From: Tistrella mobilis KA081020-065 | GTDB taxonomy: Bacteria; Pseudomonadota; Alphaproteobacteria; Tistrellales; Tistrellaceae | Reading direction: 5' to 3' | DNA length: 64,000 bases | NCBI RefSeq assembly: GCF_000264455.2 | Contig: NC_017957.2 | Coordinates: 310,001 to 374,000, forward strand | Shown: positions 17,496 through 25,519 of the stretch, piece by piece | How positions within the stretch are numbered: position 1 is the first letter of the stretch | Layout of the letters: each line of letters begins with the position of its first letter | The notes under the pieces: generated by a model | What the model was told of the DNA's origin: nothing | Database searches by the model: none | The model's input: the letters and a program-made list of their open reading frames with translations, nothing else | Position numbers and translations under genes: made by a program

Positions 17496-18494
17496 ATGAC
17501 GGATACCTCTTCCACGTCCCCCCTGGCGGGCCCGGCCTCAGGCTGGCCGACAGGCGGAATCGTGCTCACGCTCGCGGCCATCCTGCTGGTCCTGGCGGTC
17601 GGCTTCGGGGTCCGGAGCACCTTCATTCTCAGCCTTGCCGGCTATACCTGCGCCTTCGCGCTGTTCGCGCTCAGCATCAATCTGATGCTGGGCGGGCTCG
17701 GCGAAGTGCCGCTCGGCCAGTGCATCTTCTTCGGTGTCGGCGCCTATGGCACGGCGATGCTGACCATCGAGGCCGGCCTGCCCTTCGTGGCGGCGGTGCC
17801 GGTGGCGATGGCGGCCTCGGCGGTGCTGGCGGTCGGCATCGGCTGGCTGACGCTGCGCCTGACCGGTGCCTATTTCTCCATCGTCTCGTGGGGGCTGGCC
17901 GGTGTGATGATGGTGGCGGCGATGAACCTGGAGGTGACGGGCGGGCCGCTCGGCCTGTTCGGCTTCCCGAGCCTCGCCGTCGGCCCGGTCGACCTCACCG
18001 ATCCGCAGAGCTATTTCTTCTTCACCGCGGCGGTGCTGCTGGTGGTGCTGGCCTTCCTCGCCCGGGTGCGCAGTTCCCGATTCGGCCATGCGATCGAAAG
18101 CATCCGCCAGAGCCGCCATCTGGCGCAGTCGGTGGGCATCAACGTGTTCCGCGAGCGGCTGAAGATGCTGGTGCTGAGCGCACCGGTGGCGGCACTGGCC
18201 GGCGCGCTCTGCCTGCCCTACACCCAGATCGTGACGCCCGAGGTCTTCTCGGTGGTGCTGACGGTCGACGCCCTGCTCGCCGTGCTGATCGGCGGTACCG
18301 GCCTGCTGTTCGGCCCGGTGATCGGCACCGCGATCTTCACCATCCTGCCGCAGTTCCTGAAGCTCGACCCCAACGTCAAGGTGCTGGTCTTCTCGCTGGC
18401 GATCATCCTGGTGATGATGCTGGCGCCGGGCGGACTGCATCAGATCGGCCGGTCGATGCTGGCCCGGCTGAAGCGCGGGGAGGGCGGGCGATGA
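17496..18494 (+). CDS. Branched-chain-type ABC transporter permease (LivM-like)
   Basis: A 332-residue membrane protein. ALFALSINLMLGGLGEVPLG, GAYGTAMLTIEAGLPF, LRLTGAYFSIVSWGLAGVM and VLIGGTGLLFGPVIGTAIF are LivM landmarks. Its stop overlaps the LivG-like start (ATGA). Confidence 0.92.
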   Translation: MTDTSSTSPLAGPASGWPTGGIVLTLAAILLVLAVGFGVRSTFILSLAGYTCAFALFALSINLMLGGLGEVPLGQCIFFGVGAYGTAMLTIEAGLPFVAAVPVAMAASAVLAVGIGWLTLRLTGAYFSIVSWGLAGVMMVAAMNLEVTGGPLGLFGFPSLAVGPVDLTDPQSYFFFTAAVLLVVLAFLARVRSSRFGHAIESIRQSRHLAQSVGINVFRERLKMLVLSAPVAALAGALCLPYTQIVTPEVFSVVLTVDALLAVLIGGTGLLFGPVIGTAIFTILPQFLKLDPNVKVLVFSLAIILVMMLAPGGLHQIGRSMLARLKRGEGGR

Positions 18495-19318
18495 CGGCTG
18501 ACATGAGCTGTGCCGACGACATGAGTTGTGCCGACGATATGAGTTGTGGCGACCGGCCCCTGGCCGTCCGGGCCCGGGGCATCGAGAAGCGCTATGGCGG
18601 TGTCGCGGCGCTGAAAGGGGTCGATGTGTCGATCCCGGAGGGCGCCATCTACGGGATCATCGGACCCAACGGCGCCGGCAAGTCGACCCTGTTCGACATC
18701 CTTTGCGGCATCACCAGACCCAGTGGCGGCACGGTCGACGTGCTGGGCATGGATGTGGCGGCAATGCGCCATCACGAGGTCGCGCGCCGCGGCGTCGGCC
18801 GCACCTTCCAGCGCACGGCCGTGTTCGGCGAGGCGACGGTGCGCGAGAACCTGCTCTATGGCCGCTATTCGGCCATGGGCCATTCGGTGATCGAACGGAT
18901 CCTGCATGGCCGGCGCTGGCGCGACGAGATGGCGGCTTTCGAAGACAAGGCTGCGGGCGTGCTGGCGCTCTGCGGGCTCGACCGCATCGCCGACCAGCCG
19001 GCGGCTTCGCTCGCCTACGGCATTCAGCGCCGGCTGGCGGTGGCGATCATGCTGATGACCGACCCCCGGATCATCTTCCTGGACGAGCCGGTGGCCGGCA
19101 TGAACGACGCCGAGACCGCGGAATTCGTCGCCCTGGTGCGCAAGGTCGCGGTCGGCCGGACCATCGTGCTGGTCGAGCACGACATGGCCGCGATCGGCGA
19201 GCTGTGCGAGGCGGCGCTGGTGGTGGTCGACGGCCGGCCGGTGGTGGCCGATACGCCGGCCGCGGTGTTCCGCCATCCGGAGGTGATCTCCGCCTATCTG
19301 GGGGCCGAGGATGACTGA
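18491..19318 (+). CDS. Branched-chain-type ABC transporter ATPase (LivG-like)
   Basis: A 275-residue ATPase. Walker A is GPNGAGKST (58-66), Walker B IIFLDEP, switch His VEHDM. The signature is LAYGIQRRL where LivG proteins usually have LPYGQQRRL, so one Gln is Ile. The N-terminus has an extra 21 residues made of three tandem D-M-S-C-A-D units (residues 4-21; DNA 18500-18553), unlike usual LivG starts. It ends with an 8-nt overlap into the LivF-like gene. Confidence 0.92.
   Translation: MTADMSCADDMSCADDMSCGDRPLAVRARGIEKRYGGVAALKGVDVSIPEGAIYGIIGPNGAGKSTLFDILCGITRPSGGTVDVLGMDVAAMRHHEVARRGVGRTFQRTAVFGEATVRENLLYGRYSAMGHSVIERILHGRRWRDEMAAFEDKAAGVLALCGLDRIADQPAASLAYGIQRRLAVAIMLMTDPRIIFLDEPVAGMNDAETAEFVALVRKVAVGRTIVLVEHDMAAIGELCEAALVVVDGRPVVADTPAAVFRHPEVISAYLGAEDD
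18500..18553 (+). repeat. Three-copy 18-bp in-frame tandem repeat at livG 5' end
   Basis: Units at 18500, 18518 and 18536 (first: GACATGAGCTGTGCCGAC), two exact but for one base and the third with two further changes. Each contains ATGAG, so several in-frame ATG codons are available as starts; the true start could be internal. Confidence 0.9.
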
Positions 19319-20018
19319 TGCATTGCTGACCGTGGACGGGCTGTCCGCCGCTTATGGCCGGGTGACGGCGCTGCGCGAGGTGTCGCTTGCGGTCCGCCCG
19401 GGCGAGATCGTCGCGATGCTGGGCGCCAACGGCGCCGGCAAGACCACGCTGCTCAACGCCATTTCGGGAGTGCTGCCGCTGTCCGGCGGCTCGGTCACCT
19501 TCGATGGCCGGCGGATCAACGGGCTGAAGCCCTGGCAGACCGCGCGCCTTGGCCTCGCCCACGTGCCCGAGGGGCGCGAGATCTTCCCGGGGATGACGGT
19601 GGAGGCCAATCTCCGCGTCGTCGACGTCAATGGCGGCGGGCCCGAATTCGGCGTCGACCGGGTGCTGGACCTGTTCCCGCGGCTGAAGGAGCGGTTCGAT
19701 CAGCTGGCCGGCGGGTTGAGTGGTGGCGAGCAGCAGATGCTCGCGATCGGCCGCGGGCTGATGGCCCGACCGCGGCTGCTGCTGTTCGACGAGCCGTCGA
19801 TGGGGCTGTCGCCGCTTCTGGCCCGCACCGTGCTGGGGGCGATCGCCGAATTGCGCCAGAGCGGCATCGCCTCGCTGCTGGTCGAGCAGAACATGCGCGC
19901 GGCGCTGAAGGTTGCCGACCGCGCCTATGTGCTGCGCGTCGGCCGGGTCACCCGCGAAGGATCGGCGGCGGCACTCCGCGATGCCGACGACATCAAACAG
20001 GCCTATCTGGGCCTCTGA
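19311..20018 (+). CDS. Branched-chain-type ABC transporter ATPase (LivF-like)
   Basis: A 235-residue ATPase: Walker A GANGAGKTT (about 36-44), signature LSGGEQQMLAIGRGLM, Walker B LLLFDEPSMGLSP, and switch His replaced by VEQNM as usual in LivF. Completes the SBP-permease-permease-ATPase-ATPase set. Confidence 0.92.
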   Translation: MTDALLTVDGLSAAYGRVTALREVSLAVRPGEIVAMLGANGAGKTTLLNAISGVLPLSGGSVTFDGRRINGLKPWQTARLGLAHVPEGREIFPGMTVEANLRVVDVNGGGPEFGVDRVLDLFPRLKERFDQLAGGLSGGEQQMLAIGRGLMARPRLLLFDEPSMGLSPLLARTVLGAIAELRQSGIASLLVEQNMRAALKVADRAYVLRVGRVTREGSAAALRDADDIKQAYLGL

Positions 20019-20036
20019 CAGTCCGAAGGATATCCG

Positions 20037-20909
20037 ATGACCACCGCCTCCCAGCCTCTCCCCGAAGGCCTGCGCCTCCCCGACGGCAGCGCCGACTGCC
20101 ATGTGCATCTCTATGGTCCCTATGACCGCTTCCCCCATGGCGACGAGGGTCGCTTCACGCCCCGCTTCCCGCGCACGGTGGAAGACCTCTTCGCCCATTG
20201 GGATGCGATCGGGGTCTCGCGCGGGGTGATCGTCCATGCGGTGGGCTCCGGCGCCGACAATGCGGTGACGCTGGATGCGCTGCGCCGCTATCCGGACAAG
20301 CTGCGCGCGACCGCGATCCTGAAGGGCGACGTCTCGGACAGGGTGCTGGACGAGTTGACCGATGCCGGCTTCAAGGCGGTGCGGATCACCATGCTGCGCC
20401 AGGACGGCAAGCCGGTCTCGACGCTCGGCACCAGCTATGAGGAACTGGTGGCGCTGGCACCCAGGATCGCCGAGCGCGGCTGGCATGCCCAGCTCTGGAT
20501 CAACAGTTCCGACCTGATGGAGGCGGCGCCCGACCTCGAAAAGCTGCCGCTCGACTATGTCATCGACCACATGTCGCGGACCATGGCCGACATTCCGCCG
20601 GACAGCCCCGGCTTCCGCGGCTTCTGCGACAAGCTGAAGACCGGCCGCTACTGGACCAAGCTGTCGGGCGCCGACCGCAATACCCGGATCGGTGCGCCCT
20701 ATGCCGATACCGCCGGTCATATGAAGGCGATCGTCGCCGCCAATCCCGACCGGCTGGTCTGGGGATCGGACTGGCCGCATGTCGGCCACAGCGACGAGAC
20801 CATGCCGAAGATGGGCGATCTGATCCGCCTTCTTTTCGATTGCGTGCCGGACGAGACGGTGCGCCGCAAAATCCTGGTCGACAACCCGGCGGTCCTTTAC
20901 GGCTTCTGA
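20037..20909 (+). CDS. Amidohydrolase family 2 (2-pyrone-4,6-dicarboxylate lactonase-like)
   Basis: A 290-residue TIM-barrel hydrolase. GSADCHVHLYGPYDRFP at the N-terminus gives the HxH metal site; VIDHMSR, YWTKLSGADR and RLVWGSDWPHVGHS give the remaining metal and catalytic residues. This is the LigI/PDC hydrolase branch, which opens lactones or hydrolyses related dicarboxylic compounds. It follows the ABC transporter by 18 nt, so it probably processes the imported compound. Confidence 0.85.
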   Translation: MTTASQPLPEGLRLPDGSADCHVHLYGPYDRFPHGDEGRFTPRFPRTVEDLFAHWDAIGVSRGVIVHAVGSGADNAVTLDALRRYPDKLRATAILKGDVSDRVLDELTDAGFKAVRITMLRQDGKPVSTLGTSYEELVALAPRIAERGWHAQLWINSSDLMEAAPDLEKLPLDYVIDHMSRTMADIPPDSPGFRGFCDKLKTGRYWTKLSGADRNTRIGAPYADTAGHMKAIVAANPDRLVWGSDWPHVGHSDETMPKMGDLIRLLFDCVPDETVRRKILVDNPAVLYGF

Positions 20910-20938
20910 GCCGCCGCCGGCCTCCCTGGCCAGGACGT

Positions 20939-20978
20939 GTCGAAGCAGGTGCCTCTCCCCCCTGGCACCTGCTTCGAC
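20939..20978 (+). terminator. Strong intergenic hairpin
   Basis: Perfect 15-bp stem (GTCGAAGCAGGTGCC / GGCACCTGCTTCGAC) with a 10-nt loop, followed by CTCTTTCTTC. It can end or attenuate transcription after the amidohydrolase gene before the CoA-transferase group. Confidence 0.7.
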
Positions 20979-21054
20979 CTCTTTCTTCGTCCCCGAGGAG
21001 GGGAGCCCGTCCGGTCCCGGTGCGCGTGCCCGGCCGGTGCCGAGAGATCGAGTG

Positions 21055-22284
21055 ATGACGCAAACCAGTTCGACTGCGGCCGCCGAGCTGCCGCTCGCCG
21101 GGATCACGGTCCTGGATCTCGGCCAGGTCTATCAGGGCCCCTATGCCGGCTTCCTGCTCGCCCAGGCCGGGGCCGACGTGATCAAGATCGAGCCGCCGGC
21201 GGGCGAGCCGATCCGCCACCGCGCCCGGGTCAGCCCGGGGGCAGCGGTCCCCTTCGCCATGCTGAACGCCAACAAGCGGGCGATCGCGCTGGATCTGAAG
21301 GCGCCGGAAGGCGTGCAGATCCTCAAGGATCTGGCCGCCCGGGCCGATGTGCTGCTGGAAAACTACGCCCCTGGCGTGATGGACCGGCTGGGCGTGGGCT
21401 GGGAGGAGCTGCGCCGGATCAACCCGCGGCTGGTCTATGCCTCGGGCACCGGTTTCGGCCTGTCGGGTCCCGATCGCGACAATCTGGCGATGGACATCAC
21501 CGTCCAGGCGGCGTCCGGCATGATGAGCGTCACCGGCTTTCCCGACGGGCCGCCGGTCAAGGCCGGGCCGGCGGTGGTCGATTTCCTGAGCGGCGTGCAT
21601 CTCTATGCCGGCATCGTGACCGCGCTCTGCCAGCGCGCCCGCACCGGCGAAGGCCGGCTGGTCGAGGTGGCGATGCTGGAGACGGTCTATCCGAGCCTGG
21701 CCTCGAACCTGGCTTTCGTCTTCGACACCGGCCGCGCGCCGCCGCGTACCGGCAATCGCCACGGTGCCATGGCCGAGGCCCCCTACAACGTCTATCCGGC
21801 CGCTGACGGCCATGTCGCGATCATCGGCGTCAACGAGCATCACTGGACGGCGCTGCTGAAGGCGATGGGGCGCGAGGATCTGATCGGCGATCCGCGCTTC
21901 GACACGGCCGCCGACCGGGTGCGCAACATGGAAGAGACCGACCGGCTGGTCGGCGACTGGACCGCAGCCCACACCAAGGCGGAACTGGCGGGCATTCTGC
22001 GCCGGCACAAGGTGCCGGCCGCCCCGGTGCGCGACCTGGTGGAGGTGGTCAACGATCCGCATATGCATGAACGCGGCATGCTGGAACATGTCGATCATCC
22101 CGAATTCGGCCGGGTGGTGCTGCCGTCGAGCCCGCTGCGCTTCCACGGCGCCGAACCGGTGGTGCGGCAGCCATCGCCCCGGCTCAGTGAACATGATGCC
22201 GAGATCCTCGCCGATCTGCCGGGCTATGGGCCGGATCGGATCGAGGCGCTGCGCGCGCGCCGCGTGATCGGCGGCCGGGGGTGA
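21055..22284 (+). CDS. Class III CoA-transferase (CaiB/BaiF family), second copy
   Basis: A 409-residue protein from ATG 21055 (GTG 21052 also possible). LDLGQVYQGPYAGFLLAQAG, VIKIEPPAGEPIRH, LLENYAPGVMDRLG and MDITVQAASGMM (D147 the expected catalytic Asp) are family landmarks. It is clearly paralogous, not identical, to the 6686 protein. Its stop overlaps the next start (GTGA). Probably activates a carboxylic acid for the following dehydrogenase-like protein. Confidence 0.88.
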   Translation: MTQTSSTAAAELPLAGITVLDLGQVYQGPYAGFLLAQAGADVIKIEPPAGEPIRHRARVSPGAAVPFAMLNANKRAIALDLKAPEGVQILKDLAARADVLLENYAPGVMDRLGVGWEELRRINPRLVYASGTGFGLSGPDRDNLAMDITVQAASGMMSVTGFPDGPPVKAGPAVVDFLSGVHLYAGIVTALCQRARTGEGRLVEVAMLETVYPSLASNLAFVFDTGRAPPRTGNRHGAMAEAPYNVYPAADGHVAIIGVNEHHWTALLKAMGREDLIGDPRFDTAADRVRNMEETDRLVGDWTAAHTKAELAGILRRHKVPAAPVRDLVEVVNDPHMHERGMLEHVDHPEFGRVVLPSSPLRFHGAEPVVRQPSPRLSEHDAEILADLPGYGPDRIEALRARRVIGGRG

Positions 22285-23126
22285 GCCTGCGGCCGCCGGA
22301 AGGCCGGCGCTTCCGTCGGAATGGCCGGGGCGACCCCCGTCATGCCGACGCGCTGCTCCTGACCATGGCCGGACGGCTGTTCGACGATCTGGCCGGGGCG
22401 CCCGAGGATGCCCTCTGGGCGGGCCTTGAGGAGGCGGGGCTGACGGCCGCCCTGGCGCCCGAAGCGCTGGGTGGGGCCGGGCTCGGCCTTGATGACGGCC
22501 TGGGCGTGATGCGGGTGGCGGCGGTGGCCGGCCTGGCGGCACCACTGGCGGAGACCATGCTCGCCGGCTGGCTGCTGGCCCGGGGCGGGCTGCGCCTGCC
22601 GGCGGGGCCGGTCGCGATCGCCCCCGCCGCGGTCGAAGACCGGTTCCGGATCGATGTGGCGGGGCTGGCGCACGGCCGGGCAGGGCGGGTGGCCCGGGCC
22701 GGGACCGCCGGGCATCTGGCGGTGCTGGCTGACGGACCAGACGGCCGGGCGGTGGTGGCCCTGGTCGCAGGGGCTGCCTGCACCGTGCTTCGCCGCGAGG
22801 ACGGCCCTGCCGGCATGGTGATCATCGAGCAGGTGAAACCACTGGCCCTGGGTGCCGTACCGGTCTGGCTGGATCGCGGCCGCTGGCTGCTGATGCTTGC
22901 CATCGCAGAGGCGCAGCGCGCCGCCGGTGCGGGGCCGGCAGAAATGGTCTCTGCGGCCATTGCCGCCACGGAGGTGCTGGACAGGGCGGTCTCTGCCGGG
23001 GACGGCCCGGACGGACCGGCCCTGTGGCGGCAGGCCGGGGCGGCGCTCTGCCGCTGCACACGGGCTGCCATCGATATCCCGGCCGATCCGGTGCCGGGCA
23101 ATAGCCGAGGGAGGAAAGAAACGTGA
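22281..23126 (+). CDS. Short acyl-CoA dehydrogenase-like protein
   Basis: A 281-residue Ala/Gly-rich protein with ACAD-like N-terminal helices (MAGRLFDDLAGAPEDALWAG, LEEAGLTAALAPEALGGAGLG, APLAETMLAGWLLARGG) and a weak C-terminal helical region. Normal ACADs have about 380 residues; here the flavin-binding and catalytic Glu region of the C-terminal domain is not recognisable. It could be a non-catalytic subunit of a hetero-oligomer, as in some steroid-degradation ACADs, but no partner gene is adjacent. Both ends are coupled by 4-nt overlaps, so it is not an obvious pseudogene. Confidence 0.6.
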   Translation: MSLRPPEGRRFRRNGRGDPRHADALLLTMAGRLFDDLAGAPEDALWAGLEEAGLTAALAPEALGGAGLGLDDGLGVMRVAAVAGLAAPLAETMLAGWLLARGGLRLPAGPVAIAPAAVEDRFRIDVAGLAHGRAGRVARAGTAGHLAVLADGPDGRAVVALVAGAACTVLRREDGPAGMVIIEQVKPLALGAVPVWLDRGRWLLMLAIAEAQRAAGAGPAEMVSAAIAATEVLDRAVSAGDGPDGPALWRQAGAALCRCTRAAIDIPADPVPGNSRGRKET

Positions 23127-24307
23127 CGCGACAGGATGTCAGGCTGTTCAGCCCCGCGACCTTCCGCGGGGTGGAACTGAAGAACCGGATCGTGGTCTCG
23201 CCGATGGGCATGTATTCGGCGGAGAACGGCTATGTGAAGCCGTTTCATCTGATCCATTACGGCAAGTTCGCGATGGGGGGTGCAGGGCTGGTCTTCGTGG
23301 AGCAGACCTCGGTCACCCGCGCGGGGCGGATCACCAATGGCGATCCCGGGCTGTGGGAGGATGGCCAGATCGCCGGCATGCGCGAGATCGCCGGCCAGAT
23401 CCGGGTACATGGTGCGAAGGCCGCCATCCAGATCAATCATGGCGGCCGCAAATCCAGCCAGCAGCGGGCGTTCCGCGGCAACGGCCCGCTGACCGAACGC
23501 GACATCGCCGCCGGCGAGGAGCTGTGGCAGCCCGCCGGCCCGTCCTCTCTGCCGCTGGCCGATGGCTGGCTGATGCCGCGGGAGATGAGCCGCGACGAGA
23601 TCGCCGGGGTATGTGATGCCTTCGTCGCCACTGCGCGGCGCGCGGTGCTGGCGGGCTTCGACGTGATCGAGCTGCACATGGCCCATGGCTATCTGCTGCA
23701 GAGCTTCCTGTCGCCGCTGGCCAATCAGCGTGACGATGACTATGGCGGCAGCCTGGAGAACCGGATGCGCTTTCCGCTGGAGGTGACCCGGGCGGTGCGT
23801 GCCGCCCTGCCACCGGCGACGCCGCTGTTCGTGCGCATCTCGGCCACCGACTGGATCGAGGGCGGCTGGACGCTGGAGGAAAGTGTGATCTTCGCCCGCG
23901 AGCTGAAGGTGGCGGGGGTCGACCTGGTCGACTGTTCGACCGGCGGCAATCTGCGGGCCGGATCGACCAATGCCAATCTGAAGCGCGGCCCGGGCTATCA
24001 GGTGCCCTTCGCCGATCGCATCCGCCGCGAGGCAGGCATCGCCACGGGCGCGGTCGGCATGATCCGTACGGCGGAACTGGCCGAGCGAATCCTGCGCGAG
24101 GACCGCGCCGATCTGATCTTCCTGGGCCGCCAGATGCTGGTCGATCCGTTCTGGGCCCACCATGCCGCCGAAGCCCTGGGCCTGACCGGCGATTTCGAGG
24201 GCTGGCCCGAGCAGTATGGCTGGTGGCTGGCGAAATGGGGCCAGGCGCTGCGCGACAATGGCGAGAGCCTGATGTGGCCGGATGGTGGGGCGATGGCGGC
24301 CGGGTGA
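23123..24307 (+). CDS. Old-yellow-enzyme-family NADH:flavin oxidoreductase
   Basis: A 394-residue FMN TIM-barrel protein; GTG 23123 follows GGAGG with 8-nt spacing. Landmarks are LKNRIVVSPMGMYSAENG, INHGGRKS, the substrate-binding HMAHGYLLQSFLSP (H-x2-H), NQRDDDYGGSLENRMRFPLE and the FMN phosphate loop GAVGMI. YqjM-type OYEs have SPMCMYS; here the redox-tuning Cys is Gly29. It probably reduces an activated C=C bond in the pathway substrate. Confidence 0.9.
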   Translation: MTRQDVRLFSPATFRGVELKNRIVVSPMGMYSAENGYVKPFHLIHYGKFAMGGAGLVFVEQTSVTRAGRITNGDPGLWEDGQIAGMREIAGQIRVHGAKAAIQINHGGRKSSQQRAFRGNGPLTERDIAAGEELWQPAGPSSLPLADGWLMPREMSRDEIAGVCDAFVATARRAVLAGFDVIELHMAHGYLLQSFLSPLANQRDDDYGGSLENRMRFPLEVTRAVRAALPPATPLFVRISATDWIEGGWTLEESVIFARELKVAGVDLVDCSTGGNLRAGSTNANLKRGPGYQVPFADRIRREAGIATGAVGMIRTAELAERILREDRADLIFLGRQMLVDPFWAHHAAEALGLTGDFEGWPEQYGWWLAKWGQALRDNGESLMWPDGGAMAAG

Positions 24308-24317
24308 CCCGGCCGCC
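24295..24317. terminator. GC palindrome between convergent genes
   Basis: Perfect inverted repeat GGCGGCCGGGT-G-ACCCGGCCGCC over the end of the OYE gene and the 13-bp gap before the MscS stop. No T-run, so terminator function in both directions is only inferred. Confidence 0.45.
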
Positions 24318-24320
24318 GGA

Positions 24321-25475
24321 TCATTGCCGCACGCCCATCCGGTCCAGCGCCTCAGGGGTCAGCGGTTCCTGGCCGTCGGCAGCGGAGGGGGCATGCACCG
24401 CCGCGGTCACGTCGTTGCGCAGCCGCGGCAGTCCCTCCGGGCATTCCTCCTGCATCCAGACCAGCATCTTCTCGCGGATCTCGCAGCGCAGATCCCAGGC
24501 GGTGGGGGAGTTGTGGGCGCTCATCAGCGCGCGGATGGTGACCGTGCGCTCGGTGGTGTCGATCACCTGCAGCACGCCGACCTTGCCGTCCCAGAGTTTG
24601 CTCTGCTTCAGAAACTCGTCGAGCTTTTCGCGCATGCGGGCGAAGGACATGGCGTAGTCCACCTGCCAGATCACCGTGCCGATGATGCCGGCAGTCTCGC
24701 GGGTCCAGTTCTGAAAGGGTTTTTCGATGAAATACGAAATCGGCAGCACCAGCCGCCGCCAGTCCCACAGCCGGATCACGACATAGGTGGCGGCGATTTC
24801 CTCCACCCAGCCCCATTCGTTTTCCACCACCACCGCATCCTCGATGCGGATCGGCTGGGTGAGGGCGATCTGGATGCCGGCGATCAGATTGGCCAGGATC
24901 GACTGGGCGGCGAAGCCGATCACGATGCCGGCGACGCCGGCCGAGGCGAACAGGCTGACGCCATACTGGCGCACCGACGGGAAGGTCATCAGCATGGCCG
25001 CCACCGTCACCACCACCACCAGGCCGATGCCGACCCGTTGCAGCAGCATCAGCTGGGTACGGTGCTTGCGCGCCACCAGATTGTCGTCGACATCGATCCG
25101 ATAGCGGCGGCGGCTGACATCGGCCAGCGCCCGCAGCACCGAGACGGCGATCCAGCCGATCAGCGCGATCACCCCCAGCTGCAGCACCCGGCCGATGATG
25201 GCGCCTGCGTCGTCGTCGACGGCGAGTTCGGGGGCGATCGCCCGCAGCGCGATCAGGATGAAGGCCAGCCGCACGGGGCCGCGCACCCGGCGAAAGACTT
25301 CCGTGCGGAAGCCCTTGCCGGTGCGCGGCACCACGATGGTGAGCAGGCGGAAGAACAGGCGGTGGGCGATCAGCGCCACGCCCACCGCCACGATCAGCAG
25401 CAGCAGATAACCGGTCCCGGCCGGCATGGCGGCGGCAAGCTCCGCCAGCCAGCGCGGGGTTCTGAGGATGTCCAT
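24321..25475 (-). CDS. MscS-family mechanosensitive ion channel
   Basis: A 384-residue inner-membrane protein with about four N-terminal TM helices and the conserved pore helix plus beta domain: GVSLFASAGVAGIVIGFAAQ, LANLIAGIQIALTQPIRI, DAVVVENEWGWVEEI and VLPISYFIEKPFQNW. It releases solutes on hypo-osmotic shock. The length is somewhat above E. coli MscS owing to additional N-terminal TM segments. It is transcribed alone, leftward. Confidence 0.9.
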   Translation of the reverse strand: MDILRTPRWLAELAAAMPAGTGYLLLLIVAVGVALIAHRLFFRLLTIVVPRTGKGFRTEVFRRVRGPVRLAFILIALRAIAPELAVDDDAGAIIGRVLQLGVIALIGWIAVSVLRALADVSRRRYRIDVDDNLVARKHRTQLMLLQRVGIGLVVVVTVAAMLMTFPSVRQYGVSLFASAGVAGIVIGFAAQSILANLIAGIQIALTQPIRIEDAVVVENEWGWVEEIAATYVVIRLWDWRRLVLPISYFIEKPFQNWTRETAGIIGTVIWQVDYAMSFARMREKLDEFLKQSKLWDGKVGVLQVIDTTERTVTIRALMSAHNSPTAWDLRCEIREKMLVWMQEECPEGLPRLRNDVTAAVHAPSAADGQEPLTPEALDRMGVRQ

Positions 25476-25519
25476 GGCGTCCTGGTCTCGTGCGTCTTAA
25501 TGCGCGCCGGCCGATCGCG

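Noticed and set aside
19071-21107. 678-codon minus-strand ORF across LivF and the amidohydrolase
   Set aside because: Antisense shadow without recognisable domains.
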